Both the position numbers and the translations under genes were made by a program. DNA of 64,000 nucleotides from a virus. The stretch is from IMG/VR virus record IMGVR_UViG_3300044994_000320, positions 23,212 through 87,211 of that record; one strand, 5' to 3'. Under the pieces are notes generated by a model, which searched no databases, had not been told where the DNA came from, and was given only the letters and a program-made list of their open reading frames with translations. Of the stretch, positions 52,289 through 60,906 are shown piece after piece. Position 1 is the first letter of the stretch. Each line of letters begins with the position of its first letter.

Positions 52289-53305
52289 ATGCAAAAAGCG
52301 TTTTTAGACGCGCTTGCGAAGCGTTTTGGAAAAGACGTTCTCGTACCGGGCGCAAATTTTGAATCAAACAGTTTTCGTGTATCTACCGGAAGTTTTGGCC
52401 TTGATTGGGCCACGGGTGGAGGATGGCCGAGAGGTAGGTTGAACTTACTCTGCGGTCCGTATTCTTCCGGTAAAAGTTTTCTTGTGTATAAGTCAATCGC
52501 ACAAGTTTCAAAGGAAGGTAAGCAAGTAGCTTGGCTTGATGTAGAAGGGGCTTTCGATACCGATTGGGCTAAAAAGTGCGGCGCAGATGTATCGAATATT
52601 TTAGTAAACCGCGGAGAAACCGCAGAAGAAGTCCTCGATCTATGTGAGGCTCTCGCAGAAAGCGGAGAAGTAAGTGCCATTGTTTTAGATTCCATCGCCG
52701 CCCTTGTTCCAAAAGATGAAAAAGAAGAGTCTCTTGAACAGTGGCAAATGGGTCTCGGTGCAAGGCTATTAAACAAGTCCATGCGAAAATTGCAGTCGGC
52801 GTTAAACAAAGCTTCACGAGGTAAATCAGAACCACCGCTTGTTTTCTTCATTAACCAGTTAAGAATGAAAATAGGCGTAGTGTACGGTAGTCCAGAAACT
52901 CTTCCTTACGGAGAAGGGCAAAAGTATTTTGCACAAGTACGCGCAGATGTTCGCGGCGAAGGTGTCGACGAAGATGGAATGGCGCAAAGTAGGGTTAAGT
53001 TTGAGAAAAACAAGACCGCTCCGCCAAAAAAGGTGTGGTCTGTTCAGTTTTACACCGAAGGCCCAAATGCGGGTAAGCTAAACAGTTCTTTCGACCTAAT
53101 GCGATTCGCCGAAGATTGTGGGCTAATTCAAAGAAACAAAGGTTGGCTTACCGTTGCTGGCAACGCTAAAAATTTTCGCGAAAAAGACATCTTTGAGATG
53201 TTTGTGAACGATACTACGTTTCGTGAAGAAGTAATAGCACTCGCTACGTCCTCTTGGCCTACAGGTCTATTGCGCCACCCAGCAAGCACTTATGAGTGGC
53301 TTTGA
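52289..53305 (+). CDS. RecA/UvsX-like recombinase
   Basis: The protein begins with an N-terminal segment and STGSFGLDWATGGGWPRGR, the RecA entry motif. Walker A is GPYSSGKS (56-63), followed by WLDVEGAFD, Walker B SAIVLDSIAALVP and the L2-adjacent FFINQLRMKIGV. At 338 residues it is the size of bacterial RecA. It drives strand exchange and recombination-dependent replication. Confidence 0.93.
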   Translation: MQKAFLDALAKRFGKDVLVPGANFESNSFRVSTGSFGLDWATGGGWPRGRLNLLCGPYSSGKSFLVYKSIAQVSKEGKQVAWLDVEGAFDTDWAKKCGADVSNILVNRGETAEEVLDLCEALAESGEVSAIVLDSIAALVPKDEKEESLEQWQMGLGARLLNKSMRKLQSALNKASRGKSEPPLVFFINQLRMKIGVVYGSPETLPYGEGQKYFAQVRADVRGEGVDEDGMAQSRVKFEKNKTAPPKKVWSVQFYTEGPNAGKLNSSFDLMRFAEDCGLIQRNKGWLTVAGNAKNFREKDIFEMFVNDTTFREEVIALATSSWPTGLLRHPASTYEWL

Positions 53306-53669
53306 CGAAAGTCGTTTACCTAAGTGGCTCCGTAAATCCACGGAGCCAACGTCAGTAAAAAAGAAGTCGCAAAAAGCCGAAAGAGTTTTAGCAAAAGCGT
53401 TATCTATGCGCGCGACCCCAGGATCGGGCAATAAGTTTTTGCACCCAGGCGACATTGCCGGTAAAGGTTTTCGTATTGAGCACAAGATGACGGAAAAAAG
53501 CTCTATTTCAATTAAAGGGGAATGGCTCGATAAAATTCGCCAAGAAGCGATTAGCAAAGGAGATATACCGGCTCTTGCATTAAAAATCGGTGAACGAGAA
53601 GAATGGGTTATGATAGACCTCGAAAGATTCAAGCTGCTTATTGCTTTTATTGATACCTTGGAGGATTAA
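53292..53669 (+). CDS. Hjc-like Holliday-junction nuclease candidate (125 aa)
   Basis: The core ATPGSGNKFLHPGDIAG, followed by FRIEHKM, fits a small PD-(D/E)xK nuclease of the resolvase type, with D in PGDI and the ExK-like pair in EHK. The helix-rich N-terminus is basic. It overlaps recA by 14 bases, which suits a junction-resolving role. A second, RuvC-type resolvase is encoded at 60975. Confidence 0.65.
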   Translation: MSGFDESRLPKWLRKSTEPTSVKKKSQKAERVLAKALSMRATPGSGNKFLHPGDIAGKGFRIEHKMTEKSSISIKGEWLDKIRQEAISKGDIPALALKIGEREEWVMIDLERFKLLIAFIDTLED

Positions 53670-54161
53670 ATGCGAAAGCAAAAGATCGCAGGTAAAGATG
53701 TGACCTTTTATTCGTTAAGCCAATTTGCGCACCTTTTAGGTAAAAAGCCCCTTACTTTGCGTCGTTGGATAAAAGCCGGCATTATGCCGCCTGCTTTTTT
53801 TGTGCGCAATTTTCACAGTAACTTGGCAAAAGAAACAAAGCAAGCGTACCTTTTTAGCGAGCAAGAAGTAAACGCTTTCCTCGCTATTAAAGATAAATGG
53901 CGGCTGAGCCATTATCGAAATGTTCCTAAAGGGTTCAAAGAAGAGTTGCAAAAAGTCTGGGACATCATTCGTCAGGAAATAGTCGAAGGAAAACAACGCC
54001 CCATAGAAGACGAAGTCGGCTTTATAGTTCGTTTCAATAACAGGCAAGAAGCGGAGCTAACGCTACAAAAAATTTTGAAAAAGAATTACACCATAAACAT
54101 GAGTATCACGGAAATTTCTGCTATGCTTGTGCGTGAGTTGATTGCTATAAGGCATTCTTAG
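53670..54161 (+). CDS. MerR/excisionase-like DNA-binding protein (163 aa)
   Basis: Residues 14-40 read as a winged HTH of the MerR/Xis type: SLSQFAHLLGKKPLTLRRWI, then AGIMPPA. A further segment with YLFSEQEVNAF matches the wing of that family. The C-terminal ~80 residues are helical. It is immediately after the nuclease gene. It may be a regulator or a DNA-bending factor. No integrase is present to make it an excisionase. Confidence 0.6.
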   Translation: MRKQKIAGKDVTFYSLSQFAHLLGKKPLTLRRWIKAGIMPPAFFVRNFHSNLAKETKQAYLFSEQEVNAFLAIKDKWRLSHYRNVPKGFKEELQKVWDIIRQEIVEGKQRPIEDEVGFIVRFNNRQEAELTLQKILKKNYTINMSITEISAMLVRELIAIRHS

Positions 54162-54169
54162 GAGGTTCT

Positions 54170-54325
54170 ATGAAATCAGAGATTAAGATTGGTGTAAAGC
54201 TATGCGTATTCGTTTTCGCTATAGCTCTTTACTATGTCGGAGTTGTCGAATTTCATAAAGTTAAAGAGCTTATCGGAATCGCGATTATTGTCGGTCTTGC
54301 TCTTCCGACAGTTTTTCGTAAATAA
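54170..54325 (+). CDS. Small membrane protein (51 aa)
   Basis: An ATG at 54170 follows a strong TAGGAGG. The product has two hydrophobic helices (about 8-26 and 34-47) joined by a short charged loop. No family is recognised. It is too short for most gene-finding cut-offs, but spacing, ribosome site and composition support it. Confidence 0.6.
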   Translation: MKSEIKIGVKLCVFVFAIALYYVGVVEFHKVKELIGIAIIVGLALPTVFRK

Positions 54326-54344
54326 TTGAGCAAAGGAGAAAAAA

Positions 54345-54509
54345 GTGAAGAAGACCACAAAAAAGACCACAAAAAAGACCACAAAAAAGGCTGCGCCCAA
54401 GAAAACAGCTAAGAAAAAAGCCGCGAATAAAAAAGCGGTGAAGAAAATAAGCACGCGTGCAAAGAGTCTAGAAACCCCGGCAATGCAAAAACCCGAGGCA
54501 GTAATCTAA
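54345..54509 (+). CDS. Lysine-rich histone H1-like protein (54 aa)
   Basis: GTG 54345 follows AAAGGAG. The product opens with three perfect KTTK repeats, encoded by three identical 12-bp units AAGACCACAAAA (54351-54386), and continues with KKAAPKKTAKKKAANKKA, a composition like histone H1 tails and bacterial Hc1/AlgP proteins. DNA binding or compaction is likely from charge alone. Its stop overlaps the next start (TAATG). Confidence 0.65.
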   Translation: MKKTTKKTTKKTTKKAAPKKTAKKKAANKKAVKKISTRAKSLETPAMQKPEAVI

Positions 54510-54724
54510 TGGCTAAGGTTACAGAGGTTGGTGTTACGTTGGGTATGACTCTCAATATCGGAAACTTCGAGAGCATGCGTATAGACGCGGAATGCAAGAT
54601 GATGTTGGAGCCCGAGGATACCCCAGAGAGTGCGTACTCTGCGGCTTGGGCTCATGTGCAAAATCAAATTCGCGAACACGCGAAAGTTATCCGCGAAAAA
54701 CAGAAAAAGACGACAAAGGAGTAA
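54509..54724 (+). CDS. Hypothetical protein (71 aa)
   Basis: This small protein has an N-terminal strand pair (VTLGMTLNIGNFESMRID) and a C-terminal helix ending in KKTTKE. It is translationally coupled to the lysine-rich gene. Similar small proteins occur beside phage nuclease genes, but I cannot name a family. Confidence 0.5.
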   Translation: MAKVTEVGVTLGMTLNIGNFESMRIDAECKMMLEPEDTPESAYSAAWAHVQNQIREHAKVIREKQKKTTKE

Positions 54725-54727
54725 ACT

Positions 54728-55654
54728 GTGGGGCTGCAAGACTTAATGGACGAAATTTCTCTTACAGGTATCGCGGAGACGCAAAAAGAAAGGCAAACAA
54801 TCGTTAAGCCTCTAGAAGAATACCTGTGGCGACTTAACTTTAGTAAAGCTTATGAAGAGCAGCAGTATGGTGGCGTTGTCGAACGAGGCTTTCACCCATC
54901 AGGTCTTGTTAACTCCGAGTGCTGGCGCCAGCTCGCTCTGGAATTTTTAGAGTGCCCAAAGGTAGACGGAGAGTGGGAAATCCCACACCTCACCCGCCGC
55001 GTTTTTGATAACGGGCATAGCGTTCACGAACGTTTGCAGGGGTACTTACAAGGCATTTCAAAGATTCCAGAGCTAGGCGTCGTATTAAAGGGTACTTGGA
55101 AGTGCCGTAGCTGTGGTAAGTACCACGGCGATAATTCTACAGGCCCTATTGTTGAGCCTGAAGTTTGCGAGTGCTCGTGCAAGTCGTTTAAGTACAAAGA
55201 GTGGCGATTGCGTCACAAAGAATTGCGTATCACGGGTAAAACCGATGGTATTTTACAATTCGCCTTTGACAAAAGCCATGTACTTTTGGAAATCAAGAGC
55301 ATAAACACTTTTAGTTTCCAAAATTTGCGCGGAGTTTTAGATGAACACAAGGTGCAGATTAACTTGTACATGTGGTTATCAGGCATTCATCGAGCGCTTT
55401 TTATCTACGAAGATAAGAATAACCAACGTATTCAAGAGTATTCAGTCGATTTTGACTCTAATGTCATCGCGCCGATAATAAAGCAACTCGAAGAGGTAAA
55501 CGCTTTGCTCGATAAAGGACTACTTCCGGATGTGTTGCCAAATAAAAACGCGCAAAAAGCAAAAGATCGAAATAAAGTCTGTAAGCAGTGTGTTTTTAGG
55601 GATCACTGTGAGACTTTCGAAATTCCAGATTGGTTTAAGGAGACCTTAAAATGA
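54728..55654 (+). CDS. Cas4/RecB-like PD-(D/E)xK nuclease with Fe-S site
   Basis: The motif set of Cas4/AddB-type nucleases is present: C65, the helical GHSVHERLQGYL (H100), D173 in GKTDG, E188-x-K190 in LLEIKS, Q210 in the QxxxY motif, and a C-terminal cysteine triad C285, C288, C294. C65 and the triad would ligate a 4Fe-4S cluster. A second cysteine group (C126, C129, C147, C149, C151) is an inserted zinc-type site that is not typical. It is coupled to the MoxR gene by an ATGA overlap. It may process DNA ends during recombination or packaging. Confidence 0.82.
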   Translation: MGLQDLMDEISLTGIAETQKERQTIVKPLEEYLWRLNFSKAYEEQQYGGVVERGFHPSGLVNSECWRQLALEFLECPKVDGEWEIPHLTRRVFDNGHSVHERLQGYLQGISKIPELGVVLKGTWKCRSCGKYHGDNSTGPIVEPEVCECSCKSFKYKEWRLRHKELRITGKTDGILQFAFDKSHVLLEIKSINTFSFQNLRGVLDEHKVQINLYMWLSGIHRALFIYEDKNNQRIQEYSVDFDSNVIAPIIKQLEEVNALLDKGLLPDVLPNKNAQKAKDRNKVCKQCVFRDHCETFEIPDWFKETLK

Positions 55655-56820
55655 AAAAAGAAACGCAAACAGAACTGAAAGTAAATCAGAAAACTACTCT
55701 TGTTGATGAAGCGCGGTTAAACGCCGCAAAAGAAAATTACCTACAGTTTTTTAAGGGCATAAAAGAATGCCTTATTGGAAGAGACATAGAGATCGCTGCA
55801 ATAGCCACCGCTATTTGCATGAAAGAGCATGTCCTGCTTAAAGGACCGCCTGGTGAAGCCAAGTCTATGGTTTCAAAGCTTGTGTTCGAGAATATCCAAG
55901 GAGCGACCATGTTCAAAGCACAGCTTAGCCGTTATACCTCAGAAGACTTACTTTTTGGCCCACCAGATTTTGAAGAAATTAAAAAAGGGCGCTTAGTAAG
56001 AAACATCCAAAACTCGATGCTTACTGCCAATTTTGTGTTCTTAGATGAAATCTTGAACGCTTCTTTGGAGCTTATCTGCTCTATGAATGAGGTGTTAAAC
56101 GAGCGGTCGTTTACACGTAACGCTCAGCAAGTATCTTGTCCTCTTGTAAGCGCCGTTATGACAACAAATGAGCGAAAAGAAAAGCATAGCGAGTATGCGG
56201 CATTCTATGACCGTGTTTTGTTTAACATAGAGGTCTCTCCGTTGAGCTACGAAGATATGGAGAAAGTCCTTTTAGGCGCTTACAGCAAAAATCCCCCCAA
56301 AATAGCTTTCGAGGATATTCAGCTTGTGGTAGAGAACTTCGACCCTTCGAGTATCACGCTCCCACCTATGTTCGTAAAAGACTTTATCGAGGTTATGCAA
56401 GATTTAGCTCGATGCATGGGTCGTACGTCATTTTCTACTCGTACCGCGCAGAAAATTATGACGCTTCTTAAATGCAGCGCATACATGAATATGCGTTCTC
56501 GTGTATCCGCTCAAGACCTCGATATTTTAGGTCTCTTGTCGGAAAAGCCAGAAGAAAAAGATCGCATAGAAGAGTTGTTTCGTGACATTAAAAAGAAAAC
56601 TTACTTTATCGACGACTCAAAAGTTCGTGCGGTTTTTGATAAGATAAAATCTAATTCATCGCAGTCTATCTCTGATAAATCAAAAATGCTTGGAAAACTG
56701 CAAATAGACGCCGCCAAAGCTGGATTTTCAAGTCTAAGTAAAGAAATCTTGGAGTACGAAAAAACGCTAACGGCGCAAGCTAAGAGTCTTGAAGACTTCA
56801 CTATCGGGAAAGGTCAATGA
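55651..56820 (+). CDS. MoxR-family AAA+ ATPase
   Basis: Walker A is GPPGEAKS (65-72), the GxPGxAKS/T form of MoxR proteins, with Walker B VFLDEI (129-134), followed by NEVLNERSFTRN and sensor 1 VMTTNE. The lid domain follows from about 240. In bacteria such ATPases (RavA, MoxR) work with VWA-domain partners to load metals or remodel complexes. A VWA protein is encoded two genes downstream. ATGA overlaps bind it to both neighbours. Confidence 0.9.
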   Translation: MKKETQTELKVNQKTTLVDEARLNAAKENYLQFFKGIKECLIGRDIEIAAIATAICMKEHVLLKGPPGEAKSMVSKLVFENIQGATMFKAQLSRYTSEDLLFGPPDFEEIKKGRLVRNIQNSMLTANFVFLDEILNASLELICSMNEVLNERSFTRNAQQVSCPLVSAVMTTNERKEKHSEYAAFYDRVLFNIEVSPLSYEDMEKVLLGAYSKNPPKIAFEDIQLVVENFDPSSITLPPMFVKDFIEVMQDLARCMGRTSFSTRTAQKIMTLLKCSAYMNMRSRVSAQDLDILGLLSEKPEEKDRIEELFRDIKKKTYFIDDSKVRAVFDKIKSNSSQSISDKSKMLGKLQIDAAKAGFSSLSKEILEYEKTLTAQAKSLEDFTIGKGQ

Positions 56821-57140
56821 CTGAAGCTAAGATAAAGGTACTCTATCAAGGTTCCTTACTTGAAAAGTACGTTGATGACGCCGAAAGCCTTTTTAATACT
56901 GCAGGTGTCGATTTTGCTTCTATAAAGGCTGTGCACTTCGGCGATATAGTGCCTCCGCCAGAGTATATACAAGCTCTTGGTCAAACAATCGACAACAAGA
57001 TTATCGTTCTTACGAAACTGGATAAAAAATGCGCGGTTTCGACCGTAAAGGTAGGAGCCGAAATCAAAAGGCTAAAATACGTTTTGTACATAGGCCCGAT
57101 GTTTTTTGCTGTTAACGAATTCAAACGGAGGATTCCATGA
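56817..57140 (+). CDS. Hypothetical protein between MoxR and VWA genes (107 aa)
   Basis: It is an unrecognised small alpha/beta protein, overlapped by ATGA at both ends. The strict coupling suggests it is a subunit or adaptor of the MoxR-VWA pair. It has no cysteine pairs or membrane segments. Confidence 0.55.
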   Translation: MTEAKIKVLYQGSLLEKYVDDAESLFNTAGVDFASIKAVHFGDIVPPPEYIQALGQTIDNKIIVLTKLDKKCAVSTVKVGAEIKRLKYVLYIGPMFFAVNEFKRRIP

Positions 57141-58534
57141 AACTGTTTCCAACAAATTTCAGATTTGTGCGTATTGACCTTCCACAAGAAATGGAAGATT
57201 TGATACAGAGTATTTATGAGGCCCTTTCGCCAGAAGTTCGCGGAATGGTCAGTTCGTTTTATTTTAGCGATATGGTTTCAGCGCAATTTTTAGGCGAACG
57301 AGTAAAGAACTATCTTGCAACGATAAACGAATTGCGTATTGAAGCGTCAAACCAAGGCGTTCTTAATTACAAAGACGCAGTAGAGCTTTTTATTGAGTAT
57401 CGTCGATCCATTCTCGAATATGTTCAGTGCAATATGTATTATGCTATTCAGATGGCTCCCGGCACAGCTTTAGAGCTTACAGAAGTCGTGTGTTTTTTTC
57501 TTGCCGGAATGCTCGAAGGCTTAGCCAATTCAAATACGCCGCCAGTTCCTGTTCCTGGGCAGAGCACTTCTGTCCCTGGGCCGCAGGTTTCCAGAAACAG
57601 CAAAAGTTCTGTTGATTATACGGCTTCGGCTCTAGCTGCGTGGAGAGACATCCCATCGCTTTTCGATTTGCTTAGTAGCTATTCCGGCATAAGGCAAAAG
57701 AACACTGGTAATGCTACAGGTGCGAGTAGAAGTAATGCTCGAACTTTTACGAGAAAGCAGCTTATCCGCGAAATCGAAGAACGCATGGTAGATATAAGCA
57801 GTAAGGTGTACCAAGTTGGCAGCCTGTTCGATATTGCCAGGTCAATCCAAGCGTCTCTTGATTTAGCTCTCGGAGGAGCGACAGAGGAGTCTCACGTTGT
57901 CTCAACCGATGTGGATTTTAGGAAAATCCAATCGTTGAGTGAACTACCGAATCAAGTTATCGAATACCCAGAAGAAATGGCGGATTCTTTGGCGCTATCT
58001 AAGAATCTACGTGTGCAAAAGTATGCCCGTCGTGTAAAAGGTAAAATCTCTGCGGCGATAGCTTTCGATGTTTCAGGGTCTATTAACGATCGCAGAGAGA
58101 CCCTCATAAAAGGTTGTGTTATGGCTTACGGGCAGCGTGTTGCAAAAGAAGGCGGCGTTCTGGATATTGCGTATTTTCACGATTGGGTTTCTGACTACTT
58201 GCATGTAACCGACGACAGAACTTGGTCTGCAAGTTTGAAAGAGATTTTTGAAATCGAAACAGATGAAGGTACCGACATCGACCGCGCCGTGGCGTCCATT
58301 GCTGAGAGAATCACGATGCAAGGTCTAGATCACGGTATCCTGATAACCGACGGCACACAGGATATGGTCGATACTTCTCGTGTCCCGCAGTCGGCTTGGG
58401 ATAAGATTACCGTTATCTGCCTCGATAGTATGCTACCAAATTTACGTGAAAAGGCGGCAAAGTATTTTAGAGTCGATAGCATGAACATTTCGGCTCATAA
58501 CTTTGCGTCAATCTTCTACGAAATAGAAAAGTGA
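57137..58534 (+). CDS. VWA-domain protein, partner of the MoxR ATPase
   Basis: The C-terminal domain (from about 300) is a von Willebrand A fold with an intact MIDAS: DVSGS (311-315), T379 in EGTD, and TDG (404-406). The N-terminal ~290 residues are helical, with a Pro/Ser-rich linker near 135-155, similar in layout to ViaA/CoxE-type partners of MoxR ATPases. The pair would form a chaperone-like machine. Its substrate in a phage is not known. Confidence 0.88.
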   Translation: MKLFPTNFRFVRIDLPQEMEDLIQSIYEALSPEVRGMVSSFYFSDMVSAQFLGERVKNYLATINELRIEASNQGVLNYKDAVELFIEYRRSILEYVQCNMYYAIQMAPGTALELTEVVCFFLAGMLEGLANSNTPPVPVPGQSTSVPGPQVSRNSKSSVDYTASALAAWRDIPSLFDLLSSYSGIRQKNTGNATGASRSNARTFTRKQLIREIEERMVDISSKVYQVGSLFDIARSIQASLDLALGGATEESHVVSTDVDFRKIQSLSELPNQVIEYPEEMADSLALSKNLRVQKYARRVKGKISAAIAFDVSGSINDRRETLIKGCVMAYGQRVAKEGGVLDIAYFHDWVSDYLHVTDDRTWSASLKEIFEIETDEGTDIDRAVASIAERITMQGLDHGILITDGTQDMVDTSRVPQSAWDKITVICLDSMLPNLREKAAKYFRVDSMNISAHNFASIFYEIEK

Positions 58535-58540
58535 GGAACA

Positions 58541-59077
58541 ATGGACATTAAAAAAGAAATCGCAGAATGGGAGCTACTTGATTCAGAAATCGAAAAAGAA
58601 ATGGCCGAAATCGGCCTTCCAAAAATAAGAAAACCAAAGAACGAAGAATTCCCTGAGTTTCCGCCAGATATATCCACCCTTACCGGGCATGATATTACAA
58701 GGTTAATGGGTGAGTATTCTGCTTGGGCCGGGTATGTGCGCCCATTGCTGGCAAAAGTTCTTGCAAGAAAAGGCATCGAAGAGAATCTACGCGAGAAAGT
58801 CTATTCCCGCGTAGTCATGGAAAATCGCGCAAAAGAAGAAAAAGTTTCTGACGCCAAGTCTGCCGCAGAGGTTGACAGCCACATCATGGCCCTCGATAAG
58901 AAGATTGCAAAAGATGAAGCAAAAGCCACGCATCTACGAGAGCTTCTTACCACGTTGGACAGCTACGTTAAAACGCTTTCTCGGCAGCTTACTCTTTTAG
59001 CTATGGATGAAGATTCCGAAGGAAAGGGGGATCGTCGTGTTATCGGTAAATCCAAAGGAGACATTTATGCAGGTTAG
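58541..59077 (+). CDS. Coiled-coil protein (178 aa)
   Basis: The first 60 residues are acidic with many Glu and Pro. Residues 105-165 form a long coiled coil (SAAEVDSHIMALDKKIAKDE and onward). It follows the VWA gene by six bases. Size and helical layout would also suit a recombination mediator of the UvsY kind, but I see no diagnostic sequence. Confidence 0.5.
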   Translation: MDIKKEIAEWELLDSEIEKEMAEIGLPKIRKPKNEEFPEFPPDISTLTGHDITRLMGEYSAWAGYVRPLLAKVLARKGIEENLREKVYSRVVMENRAKEEKVSDAKSAAEVDSHIMALDKKIAKDEAKATHLRELLTTLDSYVKTLSRQLTLLAMDEDSEGKGDRRVIGKSKGDIYAG

Positions 59078-59765
59078 TTCAGACATCCCTGTTCACGAGA
59101 TATTCCCTACAGTACAAGGAGAGGGTAGATATTTGGGCTACCCCGCCGTGTTTATTCGACTTCAAGGGTGCAACTACGGGCTAAAAATTTGTCCGTGGTG
59201 TGACCAGGCCGATTCCACAATTATGTCCAAGAGAGCAGAAAGGCTTATGTCTCCAGAAGACGTTTTTCGGCGTGTAGTAGAAGCTGCAGATGCTATCAAG
59301 GCAAAGCTTGTCGTTCTCACTGGTGGAGAGCCTACCGCGTTTAAGTATTGGGAACCCCTAATCCAAGGTCTTATGGGGTTAGGTAAGTTTGAGCGCTGTG
59401 TCGTAGAAACTAACGGCTCTACAAAAGAAATCTTGATTCCGCGCTATTTACACGATGTGACCTTCTCCATCGCCCCAAAAATAGCTACATGGCGTCCAGA
59501 CATCTATAAAGATGTCGATTCTTACTTAAAGCTTACAGTTGGCCCAGATTCTTTAGAGATCAATGATAACGCAATAAGTCAATTCCTTGCTTTACGTAAA
59601 GACGTTCAGGTCTATATACAGCCTTGCGATATGTCCTCAGTTACAGGAAGTGCCAAGTTTACTTACGCCGAGTCTTACGCGTATTTTCTAGAGCTGTGCG
59701 AGAGATACCCAAAAGCTGACTTGCGTATGGGTATTCAAGCGCATAAAGTGTGGGGTGTCAGATGA
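59067..59765 (+). CDS. queE: 7-carboxy-7-deazaguanine synthase (QueE, radical SAM)
   Basis: ATG 59067 behind AAAGGAG is preferred. The protein starts with EIFPTVQGEG and GYPAVFIRLQGCN, the QueE signature, and has TGGEPT (85-90). It makes CDG, the precursor of preQ0, from carboxytetrahydropterin. The radical SAM cysteines are C35, C42 and C45, a C-x6-C-x2-C spacing instead of the usual C-x3-C-x2-C. With FolE and a QueD-like protein nearby it points to deazaguanine synthesis. At 232 residues it has normal length. Confidence 0.88.
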   Translation: MQVSSDIPVHEIFPTVQGEGRYLGYPAVFIRLQGCNYGLKICPWCDQADSTIMSKRAERLMSPEDVFRRVVEAADAIKAKLVVLTGGEPTAFKYWEPLIQGLMGLGKFERCVVETNGSTKEILIPRYLHDVTFSIAPKIATWRPDIYKDVDSYLKLTVGPDSLEINDNAISQFLALRKDVQVYIQPCDMSSVTGSAKFTYAESYAYFLELCERYPKADLRMGIQAHKVWGVR

Positions 59766-60028
59766 TAGAAAACCCAGAAAAAATTCGCGCGATTGTAAAT
59801 GCCACAATGGCTGTAGCGACTACAGGTGGCGTCGCCTCTAACCTTTTAGGTAACGCGCTTCGAATGGACAACACTAAGATCACGGATGATATTGAAAAAC
59901 AGCTAGCCGCTCGCGCGGGTCATTGTATCTTAACGGCTAATGCCTTGCTCGCCCTTTTAGGAGTGAGTCAGCAAGAAGCTATCTCTGCCGCAGAAAAAGA
60001 AATCGCCAATTCGGGTAGTTTGAAATGA
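59762..60028 (+). CDS. Hypothetical protein (88 aa)
   Basis: It starts at ATG 59762, overlapping queE by four bases. It is a helical protein rich in Ala and Asn, with two repeat-like helices (NATMAVATTGG and LTANALLALLG). No family is recognised. Confidence 0.5.
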   Translation: MIENPEKIRAIVNATMAVATTGGVASNLLGNALRMDNTKITDDIEKQLAARAGHCILTANALLALLGVSQQEAISAAEKEIANSGSLK

Positions 60029-60231
60029 AGCTCTATACTTTCACTGAATTGGTTAAGCATTTGTACTATGGTGGAGCTATCGCAGAAAACGGTTGGCCGA
60101 AAGAAAAGTTCATAAAGATGCACAGGCAGACCTCGCGTTTAATTCTCTACAACGGTAATTTGCGGTCAGAGACAAAAATAGCAGACGAAGATCGCCTAAA
60201 AAAGAAGTGGGTTATCAGTAATGGAAAATGA
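60025..60231 (+). CDS. Hypothetical protein (68 aa)
   Basis: A small basic protein that opens KLYTFTELVKHLYYGG and carries a GWPKEKFIKMHRQTSRL segment, resembling short phage proteins of the Thoeris anti-defence or DUF2829 neighbourhood in general size and aromatic content only. It is coupled by ATGA. The function is unknown. Confidence 0.45.
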   Translation: MKLYTFTELVKHLYYGGAIAENGWPKEKFIKMHRQTSRLILYNGNLRSETKIADEDRLKKKWVISNGK

Positions 60232-60394
60232 ACATATGAGCTTTATAGACAATATTGACGCGCTTCGTTTATTTATCGTGTTAGTTGTCTTTTACCTCAT
60301 TGCGTATAGCCGAGAAAAGCGTTGGGCTTCTCAAGTTTACGCGTGGATTCGCACAGGAGTCGCAAATTCATGGAAAAAACTAAAGAAAAAGTGA
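60221..60394 (+). CDS. Small single-pass membrane protein (57 aa)
   Basis: ATG 60221 (or 60236, 52 residues) opens a frame with one hydrophobic helix (about 16-29) and a strongly basic C-terminus. It overlaps the genes on both sides. Composition and overlap pattern support translation. The start choice and function are uncertain. Confidence 0.45.
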   Translation: MENEHMSFIDNIDALRLFIVLVVFYLIAYSREKRWASQVYAWIRTGVANSWKKLKKK

Positions 60395-60906
60395 CAGCAA
60401 TCCGACGGCGAGTCGAGGCGACTCTACTGTATGCCTTAGCAAAGGCTATGTCAAAAGTCAGTGTGTTCTTTACTGAGCAGCGCAAAAAGCGCGGAAAGTA
60501 TAAGCCTTCAGAGATCATCCAGCTTGCTCACGGCTTAATTTCAGAAAAAGAAAAAACGTGTAGAAGGTATCGCCTTATAGGTATAAAACCTGTACCACAG
60601 AAAATAAATGCGATAAAAGTTCGCTACCAGGTGCAGTACCACTTTTCCGGTTCCAACGCGGTTACCCGAGAAGAAGAGTTTGTTTTAGACGGCCCTATCT
60701 GGCCTATGGACTTTTCTGACGATGTTGACTTTTTGAACTTTATGGCTGGAAAACCTTACGGTAAAAAAAGGGAAAAAGCGCAAAAGCTTTACGATAAAGC
60801 TGTGTTCAATGCAGCCAAGCAAATTCAGCGAGATCCGACAAAAAAGGTCTTGATAAGGTCTCCAGAAGGAAAACTACTCCAGTTATACAGCGCTAAAAAA
60901 GATTGA
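60370..60906 (+). CDS. Hypothetical basic protein (178 aa)
   Basis: The start ATG 60370 follows AGGAG. The protein is Lys/Arg-rich and helical at both ends, with a central beta part (about 75-120). Nothing diagnostic is seen. It overlaps the preceding membrane-protein frame by 25 bases. Confidence 0.5.
   Translation: MEKTKEKVTAIRRRVEATLLYALAKAMSKVSVFFTEQRKKRGKYKPSEIIQLAHGLISEKEKTCRRYRLIGIKPVPQKINAIKVRYQVQYHFSGSNAVTREEEFVLDGPIWPMDFSDDVDFLNFMAGKPYGKKREKAQKLYDKAVFNAAKQIQRDPTKKVLIRSPEGKLLQLYSAKKD

Noticed and set aside
53670-54161. Excisionase of a lysogeny module
   Set aside because: The fold is similar, but no integrase, att pair or repressor is in the window, and the gene sits in the recombination operon.
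54200-54454. 84-codon minus-strand frame rich in Phe and Val
   Set aside because: It is the complement of the Lys-rich tandem repeat and looks like a membrane protein only because AAA/AAG codons read as TTT/CTT.
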